The notes beneath the pieces are model-generated. The model made no database searches and was not told the origin of the DNA. It saw only the letters and a list, made by a program, of their open reading frames with translations. A stretch of 64,000 nucleotides of DNA. Origin: Ignavibacteria bacterium. GTDB taxonomy: Bacteria; Bacteroidota; Ignavibacteria; Ignavibacteriales; Ignavibacteriaceae. Positions within the stretch are counted from its first letter, which is position 1; every line of letters starts with the position of its first letter. The DNA lies in NCBI GenBank assembly GCA_030693705.1, contig JAUYAB010000063.1:62001-126000 (forward strand), in the 5' to 3' direction. Both the position numbers and the translations under genes were made by a program. This document shows positions 1 through 8,897 of the stretch, one piece after another.

Positions 1-1304
1 ACCGAATTTAAAAAGCCTTTTTGCTTCATTCTTCCTATCATTGTTTGCATTTCTTGAAATTGCTTAATTAAGCGGTTTACTTCCTGAATCGATGTTCCGC
101 TTCCAATAGCTATTCTTTTTCGTCGACTTCCGTTTAGAACTTTCGGTGTTTTTCGCTCTTCTTTGGTCATTGAGCCGATTATCGCCTCAATTCGCACTAA
201 TGCTTTGTCATCAATTTTGGCATCTTTCATCATAGCGGGGTTTAATCCGGGAACCATTGCCATAATGGATGAAAGAGAGCCCATTTTTTTTATCATTTTA
301 ATTTGATCCCGAAAATCTTCAAAATCAAATTTATTTTTCTGAAGTTTCTCCTCCAGTCTTGCAGAATCCTTTTCATCGAAAACTTCCTGAGCCTTTTCAA
401 CAAGAGAAACCACATCGCCTTTACCTAAAATTCTTGAGGCAAGCCGATCGGGATAAAAATTTTCGATGGCATTTAATTTTTCACCATTCGAGATAAATTT
501 TATTGGTTCCCCAACAACTGCGCGGATTGAAAGAGCGCATCCGCCTCTTGAATCACCATCGAGTTTAGTAAGAACAATTCCTGTAAAATTTACTTTTTCG
601 TGAAAAGCTTTTGCCGAGTTAACCGCATCCTGTCCGGTCATTGAATCAACAACAAATAAAGTCTCGGTTGGATTTACAAGTTCTTTAATATCCGAGATCT
701 CCGGCATCAACACTTCATCAACATGAAGACGTCCGGCTGTATCGATAATAACTGTATCATTTCCATTTTGTCTTGCAAAAAGAAGCGCTTCTTTTGAAAT
801 CTTTCTTGCGTCCTTTTCTTCAAGCGAAAAAACCGGAACAGAAATAGATTTTCCCAATTGCTTCAACTGTTCAATAGCAGCAGGTCTGTAAATATCAGCA
901 GCTACAAGAAGCGGTTTCCGATTCAGTTGCTTCATCTTACCGGCAAGTTTACCGGAAAAAGTTGTCTTACCGGAACCTTGAAGTCCAACGATCAAAATAA
1001 TTGTTGGACCGGTAGGATTAATTTCTAATTCACTATTCTTTGCTCCGAGCAGAAGAGTTAATTCATCGTAAATAATCTTAGTAATTAACTGTCCTGGCGT
1101 AATGGAAACAAGGACTTCTTGACCTAAAGCTTTTACAGAAACTTTTTCAATAAACTCTTTAGCAACTTTGAAATTAACGTCAGCATCTAAAAGAACACGG
1201 CGAATTTCGCGCAAAGTTTCGGAGATATTCTTCTCCGTAATTTTTCCTTGCCCGCGAACTTTTTTTAAAGCAAGTTCTAATTTTGCACTAAGGTCTTCAA
1301 GCAT
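1..1304 (-). CDS. ffh: Signal recognition particle GTPase Ffh (3' end outside window)
   Basis: Ffh binds the 4.5S/SRP RNA and signal sequences and delivers nascent membrane proteins to FtsY by GTP hydrolysis. Translating the minus strand from the ATG at 1304 gives MLEDLSAKLELALKKV, an N-domain, then the G domain with P-loop GLQGSGKTT (about residues 107-115), DIYRPAA, DTAGRLH (188-194) and TKLDGD. The methionine-rich M domain includes MIKKMGSLSSIMAMVPGL and the RNA-binding SRRKRIAIGSGT. About 434 codons are present with no stop before the window edge, so only the last few residues are missing. It starts 5 bp after atpG ends, so it may be the last gene of the ATP synthase transcript. Identification is firm. 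Confidence 0.97.
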   Translation of the reverse strand, partial: MLEDLSAKLELALKKVRGQGKITEKNISETLREIRRVLLDADVNFKVAKEFIEKVSVKALGQEVLVSITPGQLITKIIYDELTLLLGAKNSELEINPTGPTIILIVGLQGSGKTTFSGKLAGKMKQLNRKPLLVAADIYRPAAIEQLKQLGKSISVPVFSLEEKDARKISKEALLFARQNGNDTVIIDTAGRLHVDEVLMPEISDIKELVNPTETLFVVDSMTGQDAVNSAKAFHEKVNFTGIVLTKLDGDSRGGCALSIRAVVGEPIKFISNGEKLNAIENFYPDRLASRILGKGDVVSLVEKAQEVFDEKDSARLEEKLQKNKFDFEDFRDQIKMIKKMGSLSSIMAMVPGLNPAMMKDAKIDDKALVRIEAIIGSMTKEERKTPKVLNGSRRKRIAIGSGTSIQEVNRLIKQFQEMQTMIGRMKQKGFLNS

Positions 1305-1309
1305 AATGG

Positions 1310-2185
1310 TTAAGCAGACTTCGAGGCGTTCGCACCGGAAACAACTTCAAGAATTTCTTTTGTAATTGCCGCCTGACGCGCTTTGTTGTAAGTAATTTTT
1401 AACGACCTTATCAAATCTTTTGCATTGGTAGAGGCGTTATCCATAGCGGTCATTCTTGCCCCGAATTCAGATGCGTTTGATTCCAACAAGATTCTCCACA
1501 TTTGGCTTTGCAAATGTTTTGGAAGTAATGAATCGATAATTTCTTTTTGCCCCGGTTCAAAAATATAATCAGTTGATGATTGTTTTACTTTTTCTCCATT
1601 ATCAAATGATATTGGTAAATATTGTTCGCGAACAATTTCCTGACGAACTACGGATTTAAATTCGTTATAGACAACTACAACTTTGTCGAAATCGCCTTTC
1701 AAATATCCGGAGATCATTTCGCTTGAGATTGACAACGCATCTGTAAATTTCAAATGCCCGAATACTCCAAGTGCATTGCCGGTTATTGAGTAATCTCTTT
1801 TTCTAAAAAAGTCAAAACCTTTTTTGCCGATGCAAAACAGAGAATATTCTAATTGCTGCGGGATCAATTCTTCTTCAATTAACCGGACGGCTTCTTTAAG
1901 AATGTTAGTATTAAATGCTCCGCACAAACCTCTATCCGATGTAAGTACAACAACAAGCACTTTTTTCGTTTGTCTAGTGAGCAACAACTCATTCGTTCCG
2001 CTTAACTCATCCGTTAAAAGATGATTTACTAAACCTGAAATTTTTCTTGCATACGGACGAGCACTAATAACATTTTCTTGAGCACGACGTAGTTTAGCAG
2101 CCGCAACCATCTTCATTGCTTTAGTGATCTGCTCGGTGTTTTGCACACCTTTAATTCTTCGCCGTATGTCTCTAAGCGTTGCCAT
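1310..2185 (-). CDS. atpG: F1Fo ATP synthase subunit gamma
   Basis: Gamma is the central rotor shaft of F1 that couples c-ring rotation to catalysis in the alpha/beta hexamer. The 291-residue product has the usual N-terminal helix (MATLRDIRRRIKGVQNTEQI) with the KAMKMVAAAKLRRAQ stretch, the central TSDRGLCGAFNTNI segment, and the C-terminal coiled-coil half SEFGARMTAMDNASTNA. Its length matches the family. It lies 3 bp downstream of atpA and is followed by ffh rather than by atpD (beta) and atpC (epsilon), which are not in this window. Confidence 0.97.
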   Translation of the reverse strand: MATLRDIRRRIKGVQNTEQITKAMKMVAAAKLRRAQENVISARPYARKISGLVNHLLTDELSGTNELLLTRQTKKVLVVVLTSDRGLCGAFNTNILKEAVRLIEEELIPQQLEYSLFCIGKKGFDFFRKRDYSITGNALGVFGHLKFTDALSISSEMISGYLKGDFDKVVVVYNEFKSVVRQEIVREQYLPISFDNGEKVKQSSTDYIFEPGQKEIIDSLLPKHLQSQMWRILLESNASEFGARMTAMDNASTNAKDLIRSLKITYNKARQAAITKEILEVVSGANASKSA

Positions 2186-2188
2186 TAG

Positions 2189-3739
2189 TTAGACGCTCTT
2201 CTTAAATGTTTGAGTAAATTCAACTGCTGCCTTCTTTATTGAAGTAACAGCATCGTCCTTAAGTTCTTTTGTTTCTCTAATTGATTTGAATATTTCGGGA
2301 TATTTTACTTCAACAAATTCAAGCATCTCTTTTTCAAATCTTTTTACATCTGCAACTGGGATTTCATCAAGGTATCCATTTGTTCCAACAAAGATACTTA
2401 CAACTTGTTTCTCAACCGGAATCGGAACGTATTGTCCTTGTTTTAACAATTCAACTAATCTTGAACCGCGCGTCAAAATCTTTTTAGTCGATGCGTCCAA
2501 ATCGGAACCGAATTTTGCGAAAGCCTCGAGTTCCCGGTATTGAGCTAAATCAAGCTTCAAACTTCCAGCAACTTTTTTCATCGCTTTAATTTGAGCATTA
2601 CCACCAACACGTGAGACTGAAATACCAACGTTAATAGCGGGGCGAACGCCTGCGTTGAACAAATTCGATTCAAGATAAATCTGTCCGTCAGTAATTGAAA
2701 TTACGTTCGTTGGGATGTATGCGGAAACGTCACCCTGTTGTGTTTCAATAACCGGCAAAGCTGTTAAACTTCCACCGCCAAGGTCTTCACTTAATTTTGA
2801 AGCTCTTTCCAATAAACGTGAGTGAAGATAAAAAACATCTCCCGGATAAGCTTCACGTCCCGGAGGTCTTCTCAATAATAACGAAAGCTCTCTGTAAGCT
2901 ACCGCTTGTTTTGAAAGATCATCATAAATTACAAGCGCATGTTTTCCGTTGTCTCTAAAAAATTCTCCTAAAGTTGCACCGGCGTAGGGAGCAATAAACT
3001 GAAGCGGAGCCGGATCAGAAGCAGAAGCTGCGATAACAGTTGAATATTCCATTGCACCATTCTCTTGAAGTTTTGCAACTACCTGAGCAACGGTTGAATT
3101 TTTTTGTCCAATAGCAACATAAATACAGAAGACGGGATTAACACCTAATTTTTTCGCTTCTTCAGTGTGCGTAAATTTTTGATTAATTATTGCATCAACA
3201 GCAACTGCAGTTTTTCCGGTTTGGCGGTCACCAATAATTAATTCTCTTTGTCCGCGTCCAATCGGGATCATCGCATCAACAGCGGCGATACCTGTTTGAA
3301 GCGGTTCTTTAACAGGCTGGCGCTGAATAACACCAAGCGCTTTTCTTTCCATTGGTAAAAATTGATCGGTATTGATCGGACCTTTTCCATCAAGAGGAAT
3401 ACCTAAAGGAGTAATTACGCGTCCGAGCATTGCATTACCAACCGGCATAGAAGCAACTCTTCCTGTACGTTTAACTTGATCGCCTTCTTTTACTAAAGAA
3501 GAATCACCAAACAAAACGCAGCCAACGCTATCTTCTTCGAGGTTTAACACCATTCCGAAAACATCATTCGGAAATTCAACGAGCTCGCTTGCCATAACTT
3601 TTGATAATCCATAAACGCGTGCAATACCGTCACCAACTTGCAACACGGTTCCGAAGTCATAAACATCAACCTCGTTTTGATATCCGGAAATCTGTTTCCG
3701 TATTATCGCTGTTATTTCATCGGGTTTTAAATCTACCAT
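2189..3739 (-). CDS. atpA: F1Fo ATP synthase subunit alpha
   Basis: Alpha is the non-catalytic nucleotide-binding subunit of the F1 hexamer. The 516-residue product carries the beta-barrel N domain, the Walker A motif GDRQTGKT (residues 170-177), the Walker B-like [13 protein letters not shown], and the alpha signature [14 protein letters not shown]. It has the KPDEI start and helical C domain usual for bacterial alpha. It sits between atpH (36-bp gap) and atpG (3-bp gap). Nothing suggests truncation. Confidence 0.98.
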   Translation of the reverse strand: MVDLKPDEITAIIRKQISGYQNEVDVYDFGTVLQVGDGIARVYGLSKVMASELVEFPNDVFGMVLNLEEDSVGCVLFGDSSLVKEGDQVKRTGRVASMPVGNAMLGRVITPLGIPLDGKGPINTDQFLPMERKALGVIQRQPVKEPLQTGIAAVDAMIPIGRGQRELIIGDRQTGKTAVAVDAIINQKFTHTEEAKKLGVNPVFCIYVAIGQKNSTVAQVVAKLQENGAMEYSTVIAASASDPAPLQFIAPYAGATLGEFFRDNGKHALVIYDDLSKQAVAYRELSLLLRRPPGREAYPGDVFYLHSRLLERASKLSEDLGGGSLTALPVIETQQGDVSAYIPTNVISITDGQIYLESNLFNAGVRPAINVGISVSRVGGNAQIKAMKKVAGSLKLDLAQYRELEAFAKFGSDLDASTKKILTRGSRLVELLKQGQYVPIPVEKQVVSIFVGTNGYLDEIPVADVKRFEKEMLEFVEVKYPEIFKSIRETKELKDDAVTSIKKAAVEFTQTFKKSV

Positions 3740-3775
3740 AATAATTTTCCTTTAGAATTCACCTTAGGCGAATCA

Positions 3776-4330
3776 TTAGTTTAATGAAGGTCCGCCGAAT
3801 TTTAATTGAGTTTTTAATAGCGCCAATTGATGTTGAAGCGAAGCATCATAAATTTGGTCTTTGCATTTTGCGACAAAACCGCCGATAAGTTTTTCATCAA
3901 CTGCGAGCGTAAAAATAACTTTTTTGTTTAGAATTTTTTCAAATGCGGTTTTGATCGGGTCAAGCTCCTGGCTGCTTAACGGATAAGAAGTAGTTAATGC
4001 AACGGGAACAATCCCAAGAGCTTCATTTTTAAATTCAACAAAAGATAAAAGAACTTCTTCAAGAACATTTTCTCTTCCTTTGCGGATCATAAGAGAAACA
4101 AATTCAAAGAATTCGTTTGAAACTCTTTCCTTGAAGAGAGAAGTAAAAACAGCCGCTTTATCTTTTTCTTTTATAATAGGATTTTTAAAAAATCTCTTCA
4201 CTTCATCGTTTTGCCCGAATACGTGAAGAACGGCATCCACATCTTTCGAAAAAGTTTGTAATGCGTTTCTTTCTTCTGCAAAATCGAGAAGACTCTTTGC
4301 ATATTTTACGGCAACTTTATTTACTGCCAT
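3776..4330 (-). CDS. atpH: F1Fo ATP synthase subunit delta
   Basis: Delta joins the peripheral stalk (subunit b) to the top of the F1 alpha subunits. The 184-residue protein begins MAVNKVAVKYAKSLLDFAEE, the usual six-helix N domain start, and ends with the family's C-domain pattern (DEKLIGGFVAKCKDQIYDAS, then a helix LALLKTQL). It starts 2 bp after atpF ends, so the two are probably translationally coupled. Delta is the least conserved subunit, but its sequence and position agree. Confidence 0.94.
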   Translation of the reverse strand: MAVNKVAVKYAKSLLDFAEERNALQTFSKDVDAVLHVFGQNDEVKRFFKNPIIKEKDKAAVFTSLFKERVSNEFFEFVSLMIRKGRENVLEEVLLSFVEFKNEALGIVPVALTTSYPLSSQELDPIKTAFEKILNKKVIFTLAVDEKLIGGFVAKCKDQIYDASLQHQLALLKTQLKFGGPSLN

Positions 4331-4332
4331 AG

Positions 4333-4887
4333 TTAGTTCTTTTGAATTTCATCAATATATTTTTTAATCATTTCGGCATTTGCATTCTTATCAACACTTT
4401 GCTTCAGAATCTTTTCTGCAATGGAAAGAGAAAGATCAGCAACTTGATTTTTAAGATCTGCAAATGCTTCAAGTTTTTTGCGGTCAATTTCCTGCGAAGC
4501 GTTCTCAATCAATTTTTGTGATTGAGCTTTGCTTTCCTCAAGCAACTGTGTTTTCAGTTTTTCAGCATAAACACGGCTCTGCTCAACAATTTTTTTGGCT
4601 TCATCTTCAGCAAGAAGAAGTTGCTTTTTATTGTCCTCGATCATCTGCTTCGCTTCTTCGTTAGCTTTTTCAGCCATCAGAAGCGAGTCTTTTATTTTTT
4701 GTTCTCTTTCGTCCAACGCCGCAAGGATTGGTTTCCAAGCAAACTTTTTCAGAATGAAAAGCAAAATTAAAAACGTTAAGATAGTCCAGAATGCTAGACC
4801 GGGATTAACGGAAAGCAAACCGCCGCTTCCACCTTCTTCGCTTGAGGCAAACAATGCCGAAAGGGCAAGTATTGAAAAACCAAACAT
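4333..4887 (-). CDS. atpF: F1Fo ATP synthase subunit b (peripheral stalk)
   Basis: Subunit b anchors the stator stalk in the membrane. The 184-residue product has a short N-terminal stretch, one membrane span (about residues 28-46, AFWTILTFLILLFILKKFAW), then the b-type KPILAALDEREQKIKDSL motif and a long charged coiled coil rich in Ala, Glu and Lys. A single copy is present, with no b' paralogue. It is separated from atpE by a 71-bp gap holding a palindrome (4927-4944). Confidence 0.95.
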   Translation of the reverse strand: MFGFSILALSALFASSEEGGSGGLLSVNPGLAFWTILTFLILLFILKKFAWKPILAALDEREQKIKDSLLMAEKANEEAKQMIEDNKKQLLLAEDEAKKIVEQSRVYAEKLKTQLLEESKAQSQKLIENASQEIDRKKLEAFADLKNQVADLSLSIAEKILKQSVDKNANAEMIKKYIDEIQKN

Positions 4888-4926
4888 AATTAAACCTTTA
4901 ACTTTATACTTAAAGAAACGATCCCG

Positions 4927-4944
4927 TCCCGATAACTATCAGGA
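4927..4944. repeat. Near-perfect palindrome between atpE and atpF
   Basis: The 18-nt sequence TCCCGATAACTATCAGGA is self-complementary apart from one position (a G-T wobble in RNA on one strand). It is the only interruption of more than 40 bp inside the ATP synthase operon. It may be a short dispersed palindromic repeat or an mRNA-stability hairpin behind atpE. The sequence is seen directly; function is inference. Confidence 0.5.
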
Positions 4945-4958
4945 TTCGAGTCCGGTTA

Positions 4959-5183
4959 TTATTTACCAGCAAGAATAAAGCAAATAACGAGCGCGAATAA
5001 AGAAATACCTTCAATAAGCGCAGCAGCGATAATCATGGATGTTCTAATGTTTCCGGCAGCTTCAGGTTGTCTTCCGCTCGCGTCCATTGCTGATGCGGCT
5101 AATTTACCGATTCCGAGCGCGCCGCCGATAATGGTCATTCCGGCTCCGATACCTGCTGCTAAAAGTGCTATACTACCTGTCAT
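4959..5183 (-). CDS. atpE: F1Fo ATP synthase subunit c (proteolipid)
   Basis: Subunit c forms the rotor ring that carries ions across the membrane. The 74-residue hairpin has two membrane helices (about 4-24 and 49-72) joined by a polar loop with ASGRQPEA (residues 35-42). The ion-binding carboxylate is E58 in AALIEGISLFALV. The residue after E58 is Gly, not the Ser/Thr of sodium-coupled rings, so proton coupling is the likelier reading. The ATG at 5183 follows an AGGAG site (AAGGAGAAACACA). Confidence 0.96.
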   Translation of the reverse strand: MTGSIALLAAGIGAGMTIIGGALGIGKLAASAMDASGRQPEAAGNIRTSMIIAAALIEGISLFALVICFILAGK

Positions 5184-5212
5184 TGTGTTTCTCCTTTAGT
5201 TAAATAAATTAT

Positions 5213-6061
5213 TTAATGATCTTGATGATAAGCCATGCCGATAAACAAAGATGAAAGCATGGTGAAAATAAATGCTTGAAGCAGTGCTACTAAAATTTCA
5301 AGCATATAAATAAAGAGCGCCATTCCAATAGAAACCGGCGCAACTAAATACGAATGTAAAACGAAAATCAGACTGATCAACGCATAAATTACAATATGTC
5401 CGGCAGTCATATTCGCAAAAAGACGAATCGCCAATGCGAATGGTTTTGTAAATAATCCGAGTATTTCTACCACAAGCATGATGGGCAATAAAAAGACCGG
5501 TACACCGTGAGGAATTAATCCTTTAAGATATCCGAACGCTCCGTTTTTACTAATTCCGGCTATTTGAATCATAAAGAAAGAAAAGATTGCCAAAACTGAT
5601 GTTACCGTAATGTTGCTTGTAACAGTCGCGGAGTAAGGAAGTAAACCGAGGAAATTGCTGAGTAGAATAAAGAAAAATGCAGTTAATAAGTACGGCAAGA
5701 ATTTTTCATATCCTTTGCCGATCGTTGGTTTTGCAATTTCATCGCGGACAAATTCGATCAATATTTCAAATAGAGTTCCTGCGCCTTTTGGAACGAGAGA
5801 TTTTTTATATGATCTAGAAACCCGAATCATTAAAAAGATTAATAATGCAGCAGCAATCCATAAAAACAAAACGTGTTTGGTAATGGATAAATCAAGCCCC
5901 CAAAGATGAATTTGCGGTAAGCTGAGAGTGCCGAACGGAGTGAAATCTAACTTGTCACTATCCATAATATGATGCATGATCCAATCGCTTCCGGAGGCGC
6001 CGTGAGCAGTTGAATCTTGCTTCAAAGTATCGATGATTGCCGTTGTATGCTGTTCGCTCAT
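5213..6061 (-). CDS. atpB: F1Fo ATP synthase subunit a
   Basis: Subunit a forms the ion half-channels against the c-ring. The 282-residue protein has an extended hydrophilic N-terminus (residues 1-60), then five or six membrane helices. The essential arginine is R213 in LAIRLFANMTAGH. Family signatures PYLLTAFFFILLSNFLGLLP and LEILVALLQAFIFTML are present. Its start overlaps the end of the small membrane protein upstream by 4 bp (ATGA type), indicating translational coupling. Confidence 0.97.
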   Translation of the reverse strand: MSEQHTTAIIDTLKQDSTAHGASGSDWIMHHIMDSDKLDFTPFGTLSLPQIHLWGLDLSITKHVLFLWIAAALLIFLMIRVSRSYKKSLVPKGAGTLFEILIEFVRDEIAKPTIGKGYEKFLPYLLTAFFFILLSNFLGLLPYSATVTSNITVTSVLAIFSFFMIQIAGISKNGAFGYLKGLIPHGVPVFLLPIMLVVEILGLFTKPFALAIRLFANMTAGHIVIYALISLIFVLHSYLVAPVSIGMALFIYMLEILVALLQAFIFTMLSSLFIGMAYHQDH

Positions 6062-6456
6062 GTTTTTTTATCGGTAATAAGAGCTTTTTGTCTCACCAGA
6101 ATGAAAATTTCAGCCGTGAGAAAGAAAAAGTAAAATAAAAAGATGTCAAATATAAAATATTTTTGGTTAATCTTCAATAAATGGAGGAGGAGAAAAACCA
6201 TTCCTAATATATATGCCATCCGGAAAAGCATTCCTCCTAAAACAATAAAGAGGAAAACTTGCTCATTTTTTTGCAGTGACCACAATATTGCCGAGAATCC
6301 AATTGCAAAATTAGGAAGAACTATTATTTGTGCCAATAGCAAAGGAAGAAAAAATTCAAAATTTAAAAAATTTAACAAATAAGCGATTGTTACAAAAAAA
6401 AGGATGAGAAAATTTATAACGATAGCGAGAAAAAACCACTTATTTTTTTGCAGCAT
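6058..6456 (-). CDS. Small four-helix membrane protein in the ATP synthase operon (AtpI-like position)
   Basis: The 132-residue protein is almost entirely hydrophobic, with four predicted membrane segments (about 8-28, 32-60, 66-90, 101-122) and a short basic C-terminus (RQKALITDKKT). I do not recognise a firm family from sequence alone. It sits between atpZ (17-bp overlap) and atpB (4-bp overlap), where AtpI-type proteins involved in c-ring assembly usually lie, so an assembly or Mg/Ca-uptake role is a positional inference. Confidence 0.7.
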   Translation of the reverse strand: MLQKNKWFFLAIVINFLILFFVTIAYLLNFLNFEFFLPLLLAQIIVLPNFAIGFSAILWSLQKNEQVFLFIVLGGMLFRMAYILGMVFLLLHLLKINQKYFIFDIFLFYFFFLTAEIFILVRQKALITDKKT

Positions 6457-6697
6457 CCTGTTTCTTGCCTAATTCAATTACCGTTTTAATAAGATTGTAA
6501 GTCCCCGCAAAGCCACCGAAAAGCCCAAGAACAGCCGTGAACCAAGGGGATGTATTAAGTCTGCCATCCAACCATGAACCAGCTAATATCAATAATACAA
6601 TTGTTGCTGCAAACTGAAATCCCAAACCGAGATACGGACCGGCATCCTTGAAAGATTTTTCAACTCCGGTTATCTCCTGGTCAACTATTTTTTTCAT
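6440..6697 (-). CDS. atpZ: AtpZ/AtpI family protein
   Basis: The short protein has two membrane helices in the pattern of the putative F0F1-ATPase subunit family found ahead of atpB: GPYLGLGFQFAATIVLLILA, a GSWLDGRLNTSPW loop, then LGLFGGFAGTYNLIKTV. I chose the ATG at 6697 (MKKIVDQEITG) rather than one 48 bp upstream. The later start follows a GGAAAGAG purine stretch and keeps the overlap with the bactofilin gene to 17 bp. The family is thought to help c-ring assembly or ion supply to the synthase. Confidence 0.85.
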   Translation of the reverse strand: MKKIVDQEITGVEKSFKDAGPYLGLGFQFAATIVLLILAGSWLDGRLNTSPWFTAVLGLFGGFAGTYNLIKTVIELGKKQDAAKK

Positions 6698-7040
6698 CTC
6701 TTTCCATCGTACTTTTCCCTTCGAAACGAGCGCCTTCTTCAACAACTAAAACGTTTGCAAATAAATCGCCTTTTAAAAAAGAATTCTTTTCAAGAACTAC
6801 TTTTCCGGTGACGAATACTGATCCAAATATTTGCCCGCCGAGAGTAACATTTGTAGCTTTTACTTCGCCGTGTATTTCCGCGCCGTTTCCAAGAATTACA
6901 TTTCCGCCGGCGGTAACGTCTCCTTTTATTATTCCATCAACCCGTAAACTTCCTTCAGTTGAAATATTCCCATTAACAACTGCATTTAAATTAATCATAC
7001 TCAGATTTTCTAAACTTGTATCGCTCGAAACAAACTTCAT
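6681..7040 (-). CDS. Bactofilin (polymer-forming cytoskeletal protein)
   Basis: Bactofilins polymerise into filaments that localise envelope enzymes. The 119-residue protein has the characteristic right-handed beta-helix of short glycine/valine repeats (NGNISTEGSLRVDGIIKGDV, ILGNGAEIHGEVKATNV, QIFGSVFVTGKVVLEKN) flanked by short disordered tails. The ATG at 7040 has a good AGGAG site 5 bp ahead. It lies 8 bp downstream of an M23 peptidase gene, a pairing seen in many bacteria, where bactofilin recruits a LytM enzyme for cell shape. Confidence 0.92.
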   Translation of the reverse strand: MKFVSSDTSLENLSMINLNAVVNGNISTEGSLRVDGIIKGDVTAGGNVILGNGAEIHGEVKATNVTLGGQIFGSVFVTGKVVLEKNSFLKGDLFANVLVVEEGARFEGKSTMERDEKNS

Positions 7041-7048
7041 TTTATCTC

Positions 7049-7849
7049 CTAAAAATTTGCAAATATTTTTTCCGGATCAACAACAATTCCATTTTTCCAA
7101 ATCTCGAAATGAAGATGCGGACCGGTTGTAAGTTTTCCTGTATTCCCCGATAGTGCTATTAATTCTCCTTGAGTAACAAAATCCCGTGTAGATTTGAGCA
7201 ACTGATTACAATGCTTGTATACCGTTATATAGTCTTCTGAATGAGCAATAATAATCATGTAACCGTCGTTCACCGTAAAGTCCGCGAAAACAATATATCC
7301 GTTTGCTGAAGCATAAACCGGAGTTCCAATTTTAAGTGAAAAATCAGTTCCGAAATGACCTTTGTTTGCAGAAAAACCTCTACTCACAAATCCATTAACC
7401 GGTTTGCGAAAAATCAACGATTGAGAAGTCTGTTCAAAAAACAGATCAGCAAACACCGCCCAAATACTTCCCCCGATTTTCTTTCCACTGTTCGCGGGTT
7501 TTGAAATTAGAGATGAATCACCCAGATAAATTGCATTCTTTAAATTTTGATTTGACTTTTTCAACTTCTCAATTTCAATTACCAGCATATTTATTTTTTC
7601 ATTCAGCGGTTGAAATTCACCATAACCTTTTACTCTTGCAATGTCACTTTCCTGCAACAAGAGATATTTTGCGGGAGTGAACGTGTAGAAAAGTGATATA
7701 AGTAAAAACAATACTACCGAATAGAAAAGCATTCCCCAAAAGAAAATTTTACCGGTCACGGTTTTATTCTGAATTACGGATTGATTGGAGTTTGGAAGAA
7801 ACACAACCGAGAATCCATATTTTGAAAGAAGAGACTTTAGACTTTTCAT
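7049..7849 (-). CDS. M23 (LytM-type) peptidoglycan endopeptidase, membrane-anchored
   Basis: The 266-residue protein has a short cytoplasmic N-terminus, one membrane helix (about 34-58), a coiled coil (75-106) and a C-terminal LytM domain. Zinc ligands and catalytic residues are visible: H165 and D169 in HFGTD, H213 in VYKHC, and H245/H247 in GPHLHFE. The full set of active-site residues suggests a working D,D-endopeptidase rather than a degenerate activator. Being next to bactofilin suggests a shape or curvature role. Confidence 0.93.
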   Translation of the reverse strand: MKSLKSLLSKYGFSVVFLPNSNQSVIQNKTVTGKIFFWGMLFYSVVLFLLISLFYTFTPAKYLLLQESDIARVKGYGEFQPLNEKINMLVIEIEKLKKSNQNLKNAIYLGDSSLISKPANSGKKIGGSIWAVFADLFFEQTSQSLIFRKPVNGFVSRGFSANKGHFGTDFSLKIGTPVYASANGYIVFADFTVNDGYMIIIAHSEDYITVYKHCNQLLKSTRDFVTQGELIALSGNTGKLTTGPHLHFEIWKNGIVVDPEKIFANF

Positions 7850-7868
7850 AGTTTTAAATTAATTTCAA

Positions 7869-8897
7869 TTACAACAGCATTTCAATTTTTTCCAATACAA
7901 TTTCGGGCAGTAGTTTTTGTCCGCAATTAAAATGAGAAAGCGGACAAACTTCGTAACCATGAATCCCGCACGGCTTGCACCGCAAATCAGTAAAACTTAT
8001 TGTTCCGCTTTTTCCATTGTATGGATAAAAACCAAACTCCGGAACCGTCGAACAATAAATTGTTAATACCGGAATATCGGCAGCCATTCCAAAGTGTGTT
8101 GGAGCGCTGTCATTAGTTATCAGTAAACTGCACTTCGACAAAAGATAAATCGTTTCAACAAGATTATTTTCCCCGGCAACGTTCACGCAATTTTCATCAA
8201 GTGCGTTTCGGATTTCTTCATTTAATTTATATTCTGCTGCAGAACCGGTAAGTAAAATTAAATAATTTTTCTTTATTAGTGCACGGATTATCGTAATAAA
8301 ATGCCCTGCCGGATACCTTTTTGTTTCCCAAACACTTCCCGGGGCAACAGCAATAAGCTTTTTCCCTTTAGTTATTGAATCAACAAAGTCATCAACTTTT
8401 TTCTTTGTGTCTTCAGAAAAAATCATCTTCGGTAAATATGATGAATATTCCTTTGCAGCATTATCAGAGACAAGTGAAATGTTTCTCGCGGATTCATGCA
8501 AGTCATATTCATAATCAACTTGATGCTTGTAAACGATTGGGAAAGCCGCATTTGTAAATCCGATTGATTCTTTTATTCCGGATAGTAACACCAACAAAGA
8601 ACTACGCAGCGAACGATGTGGCGCAATTATAAAAGAATACTCTCTGTTTCCCAACATTTTGGCAAAGGAATAGAGAGCTTTGAATCCCTTATGCGTATTT
8701 CGTTTATCAAAAACTAACACTTCATTAACAAAAGGAGAAGCCGGAAAAATCTCGGCGTTTTTCGGAATAGTCACAACGTCAATTTTTGCGTCGGGATTGT
8801 TATTAGCGAGAACCTCAATCATTGGCAATGTTAAAACAGCATCGCCAATAAAAGCAGTTTGCAGAATAACTATTTTTTTTTGATTTAGAATTTCCAT
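7869..8897 (-). CDS. Glycosyltransferase family 9 (heptosyltransferase-like)
   Basis: GT9 enzymes add heptose to the LPS inner core. The protein starts MEILNQKKIVILQTAFIGDAVLTLP, the usual first Rossmann strand. It has the VAVAPGSVWETKRYP nucleotide-binding segment and the C-terminal SLLITNDSAPTHFGMAADIP motif. I use the ATG at 8897 because family members begin at this point; a start at 8918 would add seven residues. It overlaps the end of the acyltransferase gene by 13 bp. Whether the donor is ADP-heptose or another sugar cannot be told here. Confidence 0.88.
   Translation of the reverse strand: MEILNQKKIVILQTAFIGDAVLTLPMIEVLANNNPDAKIDVVTIPKNAEIFPASPFVNEVLVFDKRNTHKGFKALYSFAKMLGNREYSFIIAPHRSLRSSLLVLLSGIKESIGFTNAAFPIVYKHQVDYEYDLHESARNISLVSDNAAKEYSSYLPKMIFSEDTKKKVDDFVDSITKGKKLIAVAPGSVWETKRYPAGHFITIIRALIKKNYLILLTGSAAEYKLNEEIRNALDENCVNVAGENNLVETIYLLSKCSLLITNDSAPTHFGMAADIPVLTIYCSTVPEFGFYPYNGKSGTISFTDLRCKPCGIHGYEVCPLSHFNCGQKLLPEIVLEKIEMLL

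Noticed and set aside
4959-5183. Sodium-type c subunit
   Set aside because: The residue after the conserved Glu is Gly and the usual Gln/Ser-Thr sodium ligands are not in place.
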